Source of the DNA: Methylobacterium longum
GTDB taxonomy: Bacteria; Pseudomonadota; Alphaproteobacteria; Rhizobiales; Beijerinckiaceae
Direction: 5' to 3'
Assembly: GCF_022179385.1 (NCBI RefSeq)
Contig: NZ_BPQS01000010.1
Span: 106,344-170,343, forward strand
DNA: 64,000 nt
The translations under genes and the position numbers were made by a program. Below are positions 7,801 through 17,894 of the stretch, piece by piece. The first letter of the stretch is position 1; every line of letters starts with the position of its first letter. A model generated the notes under the pieces. That model searched no databases, had not been told where the DNA came from, and was given only the letters and a program-made list of their open reading frames with translations.

Positions 7801-8721
7801 ATGCTCGAAGGCCTGCCGCCCCACCGCCCGTCCCACGTCCTGCGCCTGTTGACCGACGAACGCTCGGCCCGGGCGATGACCGATCTGCTGGGCGAGATGT
7901 TCGACCCCACCGAGACCGCCGTGGCGGCCTTCGAGGATGCGGACGGGCGGACATGGCTGCTCGAAGCCTACTTCGCCGACGCGCCCGACGAGGCCTATGT
8001 CCGGTCTCTGATCCGGCCGGTGATCGGCGCGGCGGCGGATACGGCGGAGTTCCGCACGATCGAGCAGCAGGATTGGGTGCGCACCTCGCTGGAGGGACTC
8101 AAGCCGGTCCGCGCCGGCCGATTCGTGATCCACGGGTCGCATGATCGCGATGCCGTGCGGTCGAACGACCTGCCCATCGAGATCGAGGCAGCCCTGGCCT
8201 TCGGTACCGGCCATCACGGGACGACGCTGGGCTGCCTTCGGGCGCTGGTCGCCGCGTTGAAACGCCGACGCCCGGCCCACGTCCTCGATGTCGGCACCGG
8301 CACCGGCATCCTCGCCTTCGCGGCCGCGAAGGCGTTGCGCCAACCCGTCGTAGCGGGCGACCTCGATCCCGAGGCGGTCCGCACCGCCCGCGAGAACGCG
8401 CGGGCCAACGGACTCGGCCCTTATCTCAAGCTCTACCAGGGAGCGGGCGTGCGCCATCGCCTCGCGGACCGGTCGCGCCATTTCGATCTGGTCTTCGCCA
8501 ATATCCTGGCGCGCCCCCTGCGGCTGCTCGCGCCGACGCTGTCGCGGGTCGTCGCGCCCGAGGGCGTGCTGGTCCTGTCCGGTCTGATCGAGCGCGACGT
8601 GCCGGGTGTCCTCTCGGCCTATCGCCTCCAGGGCTTCGCCCTCGTGAGCCGCGGCGTGATCGAGGGCTGGGTCGCGCTTGTCCTGATGCGCGGGGGCGCG
8701 GCCCGCAGACCGCGCCGCTGA
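7801..8721 (+). CDS. prmA: Ribosomal protein L11 methyltransferase PrmA
   Basis: A 306-residue cytoplasmic methyltransferase that trimethylates ribosomal protein L11 using S-adenosylmethionine. The N-terminal substrate domain (about residues 1-120) contains LLGEMFDPTETAVAAFE and the linker motif QQDWVRTSLEGLKPV. The catalytic domain has AFGTGHHGTT (near 140), motif I DVGTGTGILAFAAAK (near 163), GDLDPEAVRTARENA, and the substrate-site ANILARPLRLLAP near 234, which replaces the usual NPPY. Length is typical. It stands alone; the preceding 290 bases hold no convincing gene. Confidence 0.93.
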   Translation: MLEGLPPHRPSHVLRLLTDERSARAMTDLLGEMFDPTETAVAAFEDADGRTWLLEAYFADAPDEAYVRSLIRPVIGAAADTAEFRTIEQQDWVRTSLEGLKPVRAGRFVIHGSHDRDAVRSNDLPIEIEAALAFGTGHHGTTLGCLRALVAALKRRRPAHVLDVGTGTGILAFAAAKALRQPVVAGDLDPEAVRTARENARANGLGPYLKLYQGAGVRHRLADRSRHFDLVFANILARPLRLLAPTLSRVVAPEGVLVLSGLIERDVPGVLSAYRLQGFALVSRGVIEGWVALVLMRGGAARRPRR

Positions 8722-8876
8722 GGGGCGCCGCTGCCGTCCCACGCCGGCGCCGGACCCGGCGCGTTCGAACGCCCGGACGGCTTGGCGGGACGGCGCGCCG
8801 CGCGCGTGGGCTACCGATCACGGGCGGCCGGCCATCGGGGAGTCTGTCGTCGCGGTCCGCGACCGCCTGCGCCGCG

Positions 8877-9185
8877 TCAGTGCGCGGCGCGCAGCCGTCC
8901 GGGTGGGCGTGCCCTGCCGGGCTCCGCCACGGCGGATGTCGTGGACGGCGTGGGATCCGCCTGCGCCACCGGGGCGCCCAGCGCCGCCATGAGCACGCGC
9001 AGGCCTTCGATCCACTCCTCGGCCTCGCCGAGCGAGACGAAGCCGTCGCGCCGGATGACGGTATCCGGCTCGAGCGTGACGACGGCGTCGAAGCGGCCGT
9101 CCCTTCTGTCGCTGATCCGGTAGTAAACGCGGCGTGGCATAAGCTTGGAATAGACCGATTTGGGCGGCGTGATAAGATTGGACAC
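8877..9185 (-). CDS. Hypothetical protein (up to 102 aa)
   Basis: A short ORF that begins at GTG (9185) or at ATG 9140 (MPRRVYYRISDRRDGRFDAVV). The middle reads as a folded domain with beta-strands YYRISDRRDGRFDAVVTLEPD and a helix SLGEAEEWIEGLRVLMAALG; the last 25 residues are low-complexity (PTPSTTSAV...). No family is recognised. Codon use matches the neighbours. It lies between prmA and the aminopeptidase gene, on the opposite strand. Confidence 0.55.
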   Translation of the reverse strand: MSNLITPPKSVYSKLMPRRVYYRISDRRDGRFDAVVTLEPDTVIRRDGFVSLGEAEEWIEGLRVLMAALGAPVAQADPTPSTTSAVAEPGRARPPGRLRAAH

Positions 9186-9269
9186 GATTTTTTAACCGCT
9201 ACTTGTGGGCGCGCGCCGGTCATTGCTGCGCTGTTGCGGGCTGGGACCGCCGGGCGCTACGCTCGCGCC

Positions 9270-11099
9270 ATGACAGAGCCGAGTCCCCGCCCCCGCTTCC
9301 AGACCTTCGACGACCCGAGCCACCGCAAGGGTGCCGAGCGGATCGAGGCCCTGCGCGCCGCCCTGCGCGAGACCGGCCTCGACGGCTTCGTCGTGCCCCG
9401 CGCCGACGAGCATCAATCCGAGTACGTCCCCGCGGATGCGGAGCGGCTGGCTTGGCTCACGGGCTTCACCGGTTCGGCCGGGACCGCCCTGATCCTGACG
9501 GAGAGCGCCGCCCTGGTCGTGGATGGCCGGTACACCCTGCAGGCCCCCGAGCAGGTCGAGACCGGCATCCTCACGGTCGTGCCGCTCTCCGAGGCGACGC
9601 CGGAGGCCTGGATCGGCGCCAATCTCAGGCGCGATCAGGTGCTCGGCTATGACCCCTGGCTGCATACGCCGGACGGTGTCGCACGCCTGGAGCGGGCGGC
9701 CACGAAGGCCGGCGGCGCGGTGCGGGCTGTCCCCAACCTCGTGGACGCCGTCTGGGCCGGGCGCCCCAAGCCGCCGGCCGGACCCGTCGTGGTTCACCCG
9801 GACGCGCTCGCGGGGGAGACCGTCGCGGAGAAGCTCGCCCGGGTGCGGGCGGCCCTGGCGGAGGGCGGCTGCGACGCGCTGGTGATCTCGGACCCGCACA
9901 ACCTCGCTTGGGCGTTCAACCTGCGCGGCTCCGATGTCGGCCATACGCCCCTGGCGCTGGGCTACGCCGTGCTGCCGCGCGAAGGCGCGGCGCGCCTGTT
10001 CCTGGTCTCGTCGAACGTCGATCCGGCCCTGCGGGCCGCCCTCGCCCCCGCGGCCGAGATCCTCGCGCGCGCCGAACTCGACGACGGGCTGGCCGCCCTG
10101 AGCGGCGTCCGCGTCCGGCTCGACGCGGCGACCGGAGCCGTGGCGCTGAAGGAGAAGATCGAGGCGGCCGGCGGCACCGCCGATGTCGGGCGGGATCCCA
10201 TCACCGGGATGAAGGCGGTCAAGAATGCCGCTGAGATCGCCGGCGCGCGCGCCGCCCATATCCGCGACGGGGCGAGCGTCGTGCGCTTCCTCGCCTGGCT
10301 CGACGCCGCCGCCGCCGCCGGCCGGCTCTCCGAGATCGCCGCCGTGGAGGCGCTGGAGGATTTTCGCGCCGCCGGAGGCGACCTGCGCGACGTCTCCTTC
10401 CCGACGATCTCGGGGTCCGGCCCGAACGGGGCGATCGTCCACTACAGGGTGACCCGCGCCAGCGACCGGACCGTGCAGCCCGGCGAGCTGTTCCTCATCG
10501 ATTCCGGGGCGCAGTACTCCGACGGCACCACCGACATCACCCGCACCGTCGCGGTCGGCGCACCCAGCGCAGCGATGCGCGACCGCTTCACCCGCGTGCT
10601 GAAGGGCCACCTCGCCATCGCCCGTGCGGTCTTCCCGACCGGCACGACCGGCGCCCAGATCGACGCCTTCGCCCGGGCGCCGCTCTGGCAGGCGGGCCTC
10701 GATTTCGACCACGGCACCGGCCACGGCGTCGGGGCCTTCCTGTCGGTGCACGAGGGTCCGCAGCGGATCGCCAAGACCGGCACCGTGGCTCTGGAGCCCG
10801 GCATGATCCTGTCCAACGAGCCGGGCTACTACGCCCGCGGCGCCTACGGCATCCGGATCGAGAACCTGGTTCTGGTCGAGCCCCGCGCGATCGCGGACGG
10901 TGAGCGCCCGATGCTGGGCTTCGAGACGCTGACGCTCGCGCCGTATGATCGGCGGTTGATCGAGCCGGACCTGCTCGACCCGGGCGAGCGCGCATGGATC
11001 GACGCCTACCATGAGAGGGTGCGGGCGACGCTCGCGCCGGGGCTCGATGCCGAGACGCGCGCCTGGCTGGAGCGCGCCATCGCGCCGCTCTCGGACTGA
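9270..11099 (+). CDS. Xaa-Pro aminopeptidase, M24 family
   Basis: A 609-residue metallopeptidase of the long aminopeptidase P type, which removes N-terminal residues before proline. ATG 9270 was chosen because homology starts at RFQTFDDPSHRKGAERIEALR; the longer upstream frame is non-coding. The architecture is two creatinase-like N-terminal domains (about residues 20-310), then the pita-bread catalytic domain. Metal ligands are visible in LFLIDSGAQYSDGTTDITRTV (two Asp), DFDHGTGHGVGAFLSVHEGP (His), SNEPGYY (Glu) and GIRIENLV (Glu). Length and order fit the family well. No operon partner is evident, though the dsbD-like gene follows by about 120 bases on the same strand. Confidence 0.93.
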   Translation: MTEPSPRPRFQTFDDPSHRKGAERIEALRAALRETGLDGFVVPRADEHQSEYVPADAERLAWLTGFTGSAGTALILTESAALVVDGRYTLQAPEQVETGILTVVPLSEATPEAWIGANLRRDQVLGYDPWLHTPDGVARLERAATKAGGAVRAVPNLVDAVWAGRPKPPAGPVVVHPDALAGETVAEKLARVRAALAEGGCDALVISDPHNLAWAFNLRGSDVGHTPLALGYAVLPREGAARLFLVSSNVDPALRAALAPAAEILARAELDDGLAALSGVRVRLDAATGAVALKEKIEAAGGTADVGRDPITGMKAVKNAAEIAGARAAHIRDGASVVRFLAWLDAAAAAGRLSEIAAVEALEDFRAAGGDLRDVSFPTISGSGPNGAIVHYRVTRASDRTVQPGELFLIDSGAQYSDGTTDITRTVAVGAPSAAMRDRFTRVLKGHLAIARAVFPTGTTGAQIDAFARAPLWQAGLDFDHGTGHGVGAFLSVHEGPQRIAKTGTVALEPGMILSNEPGYYARGAYGIRIENLVLVEPRAIADGERPMLGFETLTLAPYDRRLIEPDLLDPGERAWIDAYHERVRATLAPGLDAETRAWLERAIAPLSD

Positions 11100-11217
11100 G
11101 CGGCCGGCCGGCGATTTCGGGCGCCACCCATGGTAAGGCCACGATCATGGAACGGCCCGCGCAGCGCATGAAGCACCGCGCGTGAAACCGCGGCCGCCCG
11201 GCGCGCGAAGGGACTGC

Positions 11218-13383
11218 ATGATCCGCCTCGCCATCCTGATCCTGGCGCTCGCCGCAAGCCTCCCGGTCGCGGTCGCGCAAGGTTTCCCCCAGGGCTTCCG
11301 AACGCCGTCGGACCTCGTGCGGTCCAGCCTCGCCGCCGAGCCCGCCGCGGTGGCGGGCGCGCAGCCCTTCACCCTGGCCGTTCGCATGCAGGTGAAGCCC
11401 GGCTGGCACGTCTACTGGCGCAATCCCGGGGATTCCGGCCTGCCCCCGGAGGTGACCTGGACCCTGCCGGCGGGCTTCAACGCCGGGGCGATCCGGTGGC
11501 CCGCGCCGGAGCGCATCCCGATCGCCACGCTGATGAATTACGGCTACGAGGGTGAGGTCACGCTCCTCGTGCCGGTCACGCCGCCGCCGAGCCTCGATCC
11601 CGCCGACCCGGTCCGGATCCAGGCCAAGCTGACCTACCTCGTCTGCGAGACCGAGTGCGTCCCCGGCTCGGCCGATCTCGCCCTCACCCTGCCGGTGGGG
11701 GAGCCGAAGCCCGATCCGGCCAATGCCGAGCTGTTCGCCCGTGCCCGCGCGGCCCTGCCGGTCCCGGCTTTGTGGCCGTTGCGCCTCGCCAGTCAGGGCG
11801 ACACCCTGCGGCTCGACTTCGCGGCCGGCGGCCTCAAGGCCGACGCCATCCGGAACGTCGCGTACTTCCCGTATTCCGAGACCGCGATCGACAACGCCGC
11901 CGCGCAGGTGGCGGCGATCGATGACACCGGGCTGCACCTCACCCTGGCCCGGAGCAGCCCGGCCGAGGCGGTCCCCGGCGCGCTGCCGGGGGTGCTCACC
12001 CTCGAGGAGGTGGGCGATGCCGGCACCCGGCGCCTCGCCTTCGCGTACGGCGACGAGCCGGCGCCCGCCGCGGCGGCCTCGTCGATCCCGCCCTCCGCGG
12101 CCCCGGTCCCGCAGGTGGCGGCCGAACTCGACGCGCTGACGCTCGCGACCGCGGCGGCCTTCGCCTTCATCGGCGGGCTGATCCTCAACCTGATGCCCTG
12201 CGTGTTCCCGGTCCTGTCGATCAAGGTCCTCGGCCTCGTGCGGCACGCGGGCGAGAGCCCGGCCCGGCTGCGGATGCACGGCTTTGCCTACACGGCCGGC
12301 GTGCTGGCGAGCTTCCTCGGGCTCGCGGCTGTGCTGATCGCCCTCAAGGGCGGGGGCGCGGCGATCGGCTGGGGCTTCCAGCTGCAATCGCCCCTCGTGG
12401 TGGCGGGGCTCGCCTACCTGCTCTTCGCCATGGGCCTGAGCCTGTCGGGTGTTGTCCAGGTCGGCGGGCGTCTCGCCGGCCTAGGCGACGGGCTCGCCCG
12501 GCGGGCGGGTCTCGGCGGCTCGTTCTTCACGGGTGTCCTCGCGACCCTGGTGGCGACCCCTTGTACGGCCCCGTTCATGGGCTCGGCCGTGGGCTTCGCC
12601 CTGACGCAGAGCGCCGTCGTGGCCCTCGCCGTCTTCGCGAGCCTCGGCCTCGGCCTCGCCCTGCCCTTCCTGGTCCTGACTCTCTGGCCACCCGCGCTCC
12701 GAGCGCTGCCGCGGCCCGGCGCCTGGATGGAGACGCTGAAGCAGGTCCTCGCCTTCCCGGTCTACGCCACCGTGGCGTGGCTGGTCTGGGTGCTGGCGCA
12801 GCAGGTCGATCCGCGCGGGCTCCTGGCGGCGCTGATCGGCCTCGTGCTGGTGGGCTTCGCCGCCTGGGCCTGGGAGCTGGGGCGCACCGCCCCGCCCAGG
12901 ACCGGCCGCGTCGCGCAGGGCGCCGCGGCGCTGGCCCTCGTTGCCGTCGCGGGCCTCGCCGTGACCGTGCCGCAGGATCGCGCGACGCCGTCCGCGCAGG
13001 CCGCGCATGACGGGATCGAGCCCTTCACCCAGGCACGCCTCGATGCCCTGGTGAACGGCCGCCGGCCGGCCTTCGTCGACATGACCGCGGCGTGGTGCAT
13101 CACCTGCGCGGTGAACGAGGCGACCTCGCTCAACACCAAGGCCGTGCGAGCCGCGATGGCCGAGCGCGGCGTGACCTACCTGAAGGGCGACTGGACCAAT
13201 CAGAACCCGGAGATTACCCGCCTGCTGGAGAAGCACGGGCGCAGCGGCGTGCCGCTTTACCTGCTCTACAGCGGCACCGGGGAGCCGCAGGTGCTGCCAC
13301 AGATCCTCACCGAGGGGGTCGTGCTGGCGGCCCTGCAAGCGGTGCCGGCCGCCGCGGATCGGAGCGCCGCGCTCGTCCGCTGA
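11218..13383 (+). CDS. dsbD: Thiol:disulfide interchange protein, DsbD/ScsB type
   Basis: A 721-residue protein that carries electrons from cytoplasmic thioredoxin across the inner membrane to periplasmic partners. ATG 11218 has an AAGGGA ribosome site and opens a signal peptide (IRLAILILALAASLPVAVAQG). The periplasmic N-terminal domain, about residues 25-270, begins with the DsbD alpha-like pattern HVYWRNPGDSGLPPEVTW and contains a CETEC pair. The membrane domain has the two redox cysteines of the CcdA/DsbD family in LNLMPCVFPVLS (near 327) and ATPCTAPFMG (near 447). The C-terminal thioredoxin-like domain carries AAWCITCAVNE (near 625). The large N-terminal domain resembles ScsB-type relatives linked to copper tolerance, so the partner is not certain. 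Confidence 0.88.
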   Translation: MIRLAILILALAASLPVAVAQGFPQGFRTPSDLVRSSLAAEPAAVAGAQPFTLAVRMQVKPGWHVYWRNPGDSGLPPEVTWTLPAGFNAGAIRWPAPERIPIATLMNYGYEGEVTLLVPVTPPPSLDPADPVRIQAKLTYLVCETECVPGSADLALTLPVGEPKPDPANAELFARARAALPVPALWPLRLASQGDTLRLDFAAGGLKADAIRNVAYFPYSETAIDNAAAQVAAIDDTGLHLTLARSSPAEAVPGALPGVLTLEEVGDAGTRRLAFAYGDEPAPAAAASSIPPSAAPVPQVAAELDALTLATAAAFAFIGGLILNLMPCVFPVLSIKVLGLVRHAGESPARLRMHGFAYTAGVLASFLGLAAVLIALKGGGAAIGWGFQLQSPLVVAGLAYLLFAMGLSLSGVVQVGGRLAGLGDGLARRAGLGGSFFTGVLATLVATPCTAPFMGSAVGFALTQSAVVALAVFASLGLGLALPFLVLTLWPPALRALPRPGAWMETLKQVLAFPVYATVAWLVWVLAQQVDPRGLLAALIGLVLVGFAAWAWELGRTAPPRTGRVAQGAAALALVAVAGLAVTVPQDRATPSAQAAHDGIEPFTQARLDALVNGRRPAFVDMTAAWCITCAVNEATSLNTKAVRAAMAERGVTYLKGDWTNQNPEITRLLEKHGRSGVPLYLLYSGTGEPQVLPQILTEGVVLAALQAVPAAADRSAALVR

Positions 13384-13394
13384 GCGGGGCCGCC

Positions 13395-14090
13395 TCAGGC
13401 CCCCAGCGAGAAGGTCTCGTCGAACGCGTAGCCGGAGCCGCGGACCGTGCGGATCGGGTCGGGCTGGCGCGGGCCGTTCAGCGCCTTGCGCAGGCGTCCG
13501 ACATGCACGTCCACGGTGCGCTCGTCGATGTAGACGTCGTGCCCCCAGACGCCGTCGAGGAGCTGCTCCCGGGAGAAGACCCGGCCCGGCGCCAGCATCA
13601 GGAACTCCAGCAGCCGGAACTCGGTGGGCCCGAGATGCAGCTCCTCGCCGCCGCGGCGAACGCGGTGTCCGGTGCGGTCGAGTTCGAGGTCGCCGGCCGC
13701 CAGCCGGTCCGAGACATGGGCGGGCTTGGCCCGGCGCAGCAGCGCGCGGATCCGGGCGAGGAGCTCCGGCACGGAGAAGGGCTTGACGATGTAGTCGTCC
13801 GCCCCCGTCCCCAGCCCCCGGATCCGGTCGCCCTCCTCGCCGCGGGCGGTGAGCATGATCACCGGCAGCCGCTCCGTCTCGCGGCGCGCCCGGATGCGGC
13901 GGCAGAGCTCGATCCCCGAGAGACCCGGCAGCATCCAGTCGAGCAGGACCAGGTCGGGGATCCGCTCGGCCAGGAGCAGCTCCGCGTCGTCGCCCCGCGC
14001 GGCCGAGTCCACGACGAAGCCCTCGGCCTCGAGGTTGTAGCGCAGCAGGGTGGTCAGCGCCTCCTCGTCCTCGACGATCAGGACTTGCAT
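13395..14090 (-). CDS. phoB: Phosphate regulon response regulator PhoB
   Basis: A 231-residue OmpR/PhoB-family response regulator. The receiver domain (1-115) has the acidic pair ED near residues 7-8, phospho-acceptor Asp51 in LVLLDWMLPG, a conserved Thr in MLTARGEE and Lys in IVKPFSVPEL. The winged-helix output domain has GPTEFRLLEFLMLAPGRVFSREQLLDGVWG and ERTVDVHVGRLRKAL, both typical of PhoB. It is the last gene of the pst-phoU operon, 187 bases after phoU with a strong hairpin between. The Pho box upstream of pstS is the expected target. No phoR kinase gene is in the window. Confidence 0.92.
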   Translation of the reverse strand: MQVLIVEDEEALTTLLRYNLEAEGFVVDSAARGDDAELLLAERIPDLVLLDWMLPGLSGIELCRRIRARRETERLPVIMLTARGEEGDRIRGLGTGADDYIVKPFSVPELLARIRALLRRAKPAHVSDRLAAGDLELDRTGHRVRRGGEELHLGPTEFRLLEFLMLAPGRVFSREQLLDGVWGHDVYIDERTVDVHVGRLRKALNGPRQPDPIRTVRGSGYAFDETFSLGA

Positions 14091-14171
14091 GCTCACGTTC
14101 GATGACCCGTTCACGAGGCGGCGCCCTTCGGCCTGCGGAGACGCCGGCTCCCTCCGGAGCGGGCGCTCAGG

Positions 14172-14216
14172 CGGAGGCTGCGGGAGGCGCCGCTCAGCCT
14201 CAACCCGCAGCCTCCG
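14172..14216 (-). terminator. Intercistronic hairpin between phoU and phoB
   Basis: A perfect 13-bp stem (one arm CGGAGGCTGCGGG) encloses a 19-base loop. There is no U-tract, so it may act as partial terminator, RNA stabiliser or processing site that sets PhoB level apart from Pst. Confidence 0.45.
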
Positions 14217-14277
14217 ATTCTCCGGCGCCGCCCGACAGGACTGAGCGCGCCGCGGCGCCTGTGTCGAGGCGGTTCGG

Positions 14278-14997
14278 CTACGGAGCCTTGCCGCCGTCCA
14301 CCGTCGCGTAGTTCGATGCATCGTTCTTCGGCCGGTCGCCCGCCAGCGTCTCGCCCGTGGCGAGGTAGTGGATCGTCTCGGCGATGTTAGTCGTGTGGTC
14401 GCCGATCCGCTCCACGTTCTTGGCGCAGAACAGGAGATGCGTGCAGAACGAGATGTTGCGCGGATCCTCCATCATGTACGTCAGGAGCTCGCGGAACAGG
14501 GAATTGTACAGGGCGTCGATCTCGCCGTCGCGCTCCCAGACATCGTGGGCCGCCTGGATGTCGCGGCTCGCATAGGCGTCCAGCACGTCCTTGAGCTGCC
14601 CCTCGGCGAGGTCGCTCATGTGGCGGACGCCCAGCACGATCTTCTGCGCCGGCGCGTGGTCGGAGATCGCCACGACGCGCTTGGCGACGTTCTTGGCGAG
14701 GTCGCCGATCCGCTCCAGGTCGCCGGAGACGCGGATCGCAGAGATGGTCTCGCGCAGGTCGATCGCCAGCGGCTGGCGCCGGGCGATGAGGAGCACCGAG
14801 CGCTCCTCGATGTCCCGCTGGAGCGCGTCGAGGCGCTTGTCGGCGAGGATCACCGCCTGGGCGAGCGCGTCGTCGCGGCGCACGAGGGCGTCGGTCGCCT
14901 CGGCGGTCATCTTCTCGGCCACGCCGCCCATCTCCGAGATCGAGCGACGCAGGTCCTCCAGGTCGGTGTCGTAGGAGCTGACGATATGGCCGGGCAT
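14278..14997 (-). CDS. phoU: Phosphate transport system regulator PhoU
   Basis: A 239-residue all-helical protein made of two PhoU repeats (about residues 12-100 and 115-205). Each repeat carries the metal-binding motif pattern, visible as SGDLERIGDLAKNVAKR near 92 and KNVERIGDHTTNIAET near 194. PhoU links the Pst transporter to the PhoR/PhoB system and represses the Pho regulon in high phosphate. ATG 14997 opens MPGHIVSSYDTDLEDLRR, the usual N-terminus. The gene follows pstB on the same strand. Confidence 0.93.
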   Translation of the reverse strand: MPGHIVSSYDTDLEDLRRSISEMGGVAEKMTAEATDALVRRDDALAQAVILADKRLDALQRDIEERSVLLIARRQPLAIDLRETISAIRVSGDLERIGDLAKNVAKRVVAISDHAPAQKIVLGVRHMSDLAEGQLKDVLDAYASRDIQAAHDVWERDGEIDALYNSLFRELLTYMMEDPRNISFCTHLLFCAKNVERIGDHTTNIAETIHYLATGETLAGDRPKNDASNYATVDGGKAP

Positions 14998-15017
14998 GGT
15001 GGATCCTTCGATAAGGG

Positions 15018-15039
15018 CCCGCGGATCGCGATCCGCGGG
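15018..15039 (-). promoter_or_regulatory. Perfect 22-bp palindrome between pstB and phoU
   Basis: Each 11-base half is CCCGCGGATCG and its complement; the RNA can fold as a hairpin. A second GC-rich inverted repeat, with GGCGGGG and CCCCGCC arms, follows toward pstB. Such intercistronic structures usually tune operon stoichiometry; a role here is inferred. Confidence 0.4.
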
Positions 15040-15113
15040 GTCTGGCGGGGATCCGCCGCCCCGCCGCCGCGGCGGCGAATGCCGGTATGGTTCGGCGGAG
15101 CGTCCGGCTCGTA

Positions 15114-15929
15114 TCAGCCGAACCGCCCGGTGATGTAGTCCTGCGTGCGCCGCTCCGCCGGATTCATGAACATCCGGTTGGTCGGACCGAACTCCACGAG
15201 CTGACCGAGATACATGAACGCGGTGAACTGCGAGATCCGCGCCGCCTGCTGCATGTTGTGGGTGACGATCACGATGGTGAACTCGTCGCGCAGCTGCTCG
15301 ATCAGCTCCTCGATGCGGCCCGTGGAGATCGGGTCGAGCGCCGAGGTCGGCTCGTCGAACAGGATGACCTCCGGCCGCTGCGCCACCGTGCGGGCGATGC
15401 ACAGGCGCTGCTGCTGGCCGCCCGAGAGGCCGGTCCCCGCCTGCCGGAGCTTGTCCTTCACCTCGTCCCAGAGGGCGGCCTTGCGCAGGGATTCCTCCAC
15501 CCGCACGTCGAGCTCGGCCTTCGGGAGCTTCTCGTAGAGGCGCAGGCCGAAGGCGACGTTGTCGTAGATCGACATCGGGAACGGCGTCGGCTTCTGGAAC
15601 ACCATGCCGATGCGCGAGCGCAGATCGTTCAGGTCGACGGACGAGGCCAGGATGTTCTCGCCGTCCAGCAGGATCTCGCCCTCGGCCCGCTGTTCCGGAT
15701 AGAGGCTGTAGATCCGGTTGAAGCAGCGCAGCAGCGTGGATTTCCCGCAGCCGGAGGGGCCGATCAGCGCCGTGACCTGCCGGTCGTTGAAGTTGATCGA
15801 GACGTCCTTCAGGCCGTGGAAGCTGCCGTAGTAGAAGTTCAGGTCCTTCACGGCGATCCGCACCGGGCGGCTCTCTTCGGCGCGGTTCCGGTTCAGCTCG
15901 ACCGTGGGGATCGCGGAGGCGGCGTTCAT
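15114..15929 (-). CDS. pstB: Phosphate ABC transporter ATP-binding protein PstB
   Basis: A 271-residue ATPase with Walker [10 protein letters not shown] at residues 57-65, Q-loop [21 protein letters not shown], signature [16 protein letters not shown], Walker [14 protein letters not shown] and switch histidine [13 protein letters not shown]. The ending [18 protein letters not shown] is characteristic of PstB rather than other importers. It pairs with PstA and PstC on the cytoplasmic face. pstA ends 23 bases upstream. Length is normal for the family. Confidence 0.95.
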   Translation of the reverse strand: MNAASAIPTVELNRNRAEESRPVRIAVKDLNFYYGSFHGLKDVSINFNDRQVTALIGPSGCGKSTLLRCFNRIYSLYPEQRAEGEILLDGENILASSVDLNDLRSRIGMVFQKPTPFPMSIYDNVAFGLRLYEKLPKAELDVRVEESLRKAALWDEVKDKLRQAGTGLSGGQQQRLCIARTVAQRPEVILFDEPTSALDPISTGRIEELIEQLRDEFTIVIVTHNMQQAARISQFTAFMYLGQLVEFGPTNRMFMNPAERRTQDYITGRFG

Positions 15930-15952
15930 CGTCGTATCCTCGAAGGGGGGGC

Positions 15953-16849
15953 TCAGCGCGCGGTCTGCGGCTTGATCACGAAGCGGGCGACGATCGACAG
16001 CGCCAGGATCGAGCCGGTGATCAGCAGCGCCCCGGCCCAGGCCAGGCCTTGCCAGTTCGGATAGGGTGACAGCGCGAACTGGTAGATCATCACCGGCAGG
16101 TTCGCGACGCCGCCCATCAGGTCGGGCGAGAACCAGGAATTGTTGTTGAGCGCCGTGAACAGGAGCGGCGCCGTCTCGCCCGCGATGCGCGCCAGCGCCA
16201 GGATGATTCCGGTCACGATGCCGGCCGAGGCGGCGCGCCACGTCACGCTCATGATCACCTTCGAGGGCGGGGCGCCCAGCGCCGCGCCGGCTTCCCGGAG
16301 GGTCCCCGGCACGAGGCGCAGCATGTCCTCGGTGGTGCGCACGATCACCGGCACGGCGATGATCGCCAGCGCCACGCCGCCGGCCCAGCCCGAATACGTC
16401 CCCATCGGCCGCACCATCAGGGTGTAGACGAACAGGCCGATCAGGATGGAGGGCGCCGACAGCAGGATGTCGTTGAGGAAGCGGATGAGCGCCGCCAGCT
16501 TCGAGCCGCGGCCGTACTCCGCGAGGAACGTCCCCGCCATCACGCCGACCGGCGTGGCGATCACGATGCCGATGCCGGTCAGCACGAGGCTGCCCAGGAT
16601 CGCGTTGGCGATGCCGCCCCCCTCGGAGCCTGGGCCGGGGGTCGGATTGGCGAACAGCGCCGGCGTGAAGCCGCGCACGCCCTCGACGATCAGCATCACC
16701 AGAATCGAGCCCAGCACCAGGGCGCCGACGAAGGTGGCGCTGGCGCAGGCGACGCGCAGGGACCGGTCGGCGATGCGCCGGCCGGGGCGGACCCGGCCGC
16801 GCCGCGGCGCGGTGGACCGGGTGGAGGGGATCGTGCTGGACGCGTCCAT
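15953..16849 (-). CDS. pstA: Phosphate ABC transporter permease PstA
   Basis: A 298-residue inner membrane permease with about six hydrophobic segments after a basic N-terminal tail ([12 protein letters not shown]). Recognisable parts are [40 protein letters not shown], the EAA motif [20 protein letters not shown] and [21 protein letters not shown] written as a near-match to the family pattern (here [17 protein letters not shown]). It forms the translocation pore with PstC. The gene starts 12 bases after pstC ends. Confidence 0.94.
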   Translation of the reverse strand: MDASSTIPSTRSTAPRRGRVRPGRRIADRSLRVACASATFVGALVLGSILVMLIVEGVRGFTPALFANPTPGPGSEGGGIANAILGSLVLTGIGIVIATPVGVMAGTFLAEYGRGSKLAALIRFLNDILLSAPSILIGLFVYTLMVRPMGTYSGWAGGVALAIIAVPVIVRTTEDMLRLVPGTLREAGAALGAPPSKVIMSVTWRAASAGIVTGIILALARIAGETAPLLFTALNNNSWFSPDLMGGVANLPVMIYQFALSPYPNWQGLAWAGALLITGSILALSIVARFVIKPQTAR

Positions 16850-16861
16850 CGTTCGGGCTCC

Positions 16862-17839
16862 TCAGGCGGCCTTGACGCGGCGCGTCAGCAGGCGGGCGAT
16901 GATGAGCACCACGAAGGTGATCACGAACAGGATGCAGCCGAGGGCCATCAGCGCGTTGAGCTGAAGGCCGTCCGCCTCGTTGAACTCGTTGGCGATCCGC
17001 GACGCGATGGTGGAGCTGGGGTCGAAGATCGAGGCCGACAGGCGGTTGGCGTTGCCGACCACGAAGGTCACCGCCATCGTCTCGCCGAGCGCGCGCCCGA
17101 GGCCCAGCATGATCGCCCCGATGATCGAGACGGCGGCCTGTGGCACGAGCACGTGGCGCACGACCTCCCAGGTGGTGCAGCCGATCCCGTAGGCGCTCTC
17201 GCGCAGGACGGTGGGGATCTGCTCGAGCATGTCGCGGGCGATCGACGCGATGAACGGCACGATCATGATCGCCAGGATGATGCCGGCGGTCAGCACGCCG
17301 ACGCCCGACGGGACCCGGGCGTAGAACAGGGTGCCGACGATCGGCAGGCCCTCCACCACGTTCGAGACCGGGATCTGGACGAAGCGAGCGAAGAGCGGCG
17401 CGAACACGAACAGGCCCCACATCCCGTAGATGATGCTCGGCACGGCGGCGAGCAGCTCGATCGTCATGGCGACCGGCCTGCGCGCCCAGCCGGGGCAGAG
17501 CTGCGTCAGGAAGATCGCGATCCCCAGGGAGACCGGGACGCCGATGAGCAGGGCCAGGAAGGCCGACGCGACGGTGCCGATCACCGCCACGAGGGCGCCG
17601 TACTGCTCGGTCCCGACGTTCCAGGCGCTGGAGGTCAGGAAGCCGAAGCCGAACTCGCGGAAGGCGGGCCAGCCGCCGTAGAGGATCGAGCCGAGGATGC
17701 CGGCGAGGACGATCAGAACGAGGAGCGCCGCGCCGTACGCGCCGGCCCGGAACAGGGTGTCGAGGTTCCGGCTCGGTCCCCTTCGCGCGGCGGCAGCGCG
17801 GGGTCGGCCGAGGGCGATCGTCTCTGTCAAAGCGGACAT
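16862..17839 (-). CDS. pstC: Phosphate ABC transporter permease PstC
   Basis: A 325-residue inner membrane permease. Hydrophobic segments begin at about residue 35 after a basic N-terminal tail. Motifs are [41 protein letters not shown], the EAA loop [21 protein letters not shown] and [19 protein letters not shown]. These match PstC of the high-affinity phosphate importer. It follows pstS with an 85-base gap containing a hairpin, and is followed closely by pstA. Confidence 0.94.
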   Translation of the reverse strand: MSALTETIALGRPRAAAARRGPSRNLDTLFRAGAYGAALLVLIVLAGILGSILYGGWPAFREFGFGFLTSSAWNVGTEQYGALVAVIGTVASAFLALLIGVPVSLGIAIFLTQLCPGWARRPVAMTIELLAAVPSIIYGMWGLFVFAPLFARFVQIPVSNVVEGLPIVGTLFYARVPSGVGVLTAGIILAIMIVPFIASIARDMLEQIPTVLRESAYGIGCTTWEVVRHVLVPQAAVSIIGAIMLGLGRALGETMAVTFVVGNANRLSASIFDPSSTIASRIANEFNEADGLQLNALMALGCILFVITFVVLIIARLLTRRVKAA

Positions 17840-17894
17840 CCGCGGTTCTCTGCGAAGGGGGGCGTGGTAGCGCGGCGCAGTTCGAGAAGCGAGG

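Noticed and set aside
9192..11012. 606-codon minus-strand frame over the aminopeptidase gene
   Set aside because: Low-complexity Arg/Gly/Asp-rich shadow; the plus-strand frame has every M24 metal ligand.
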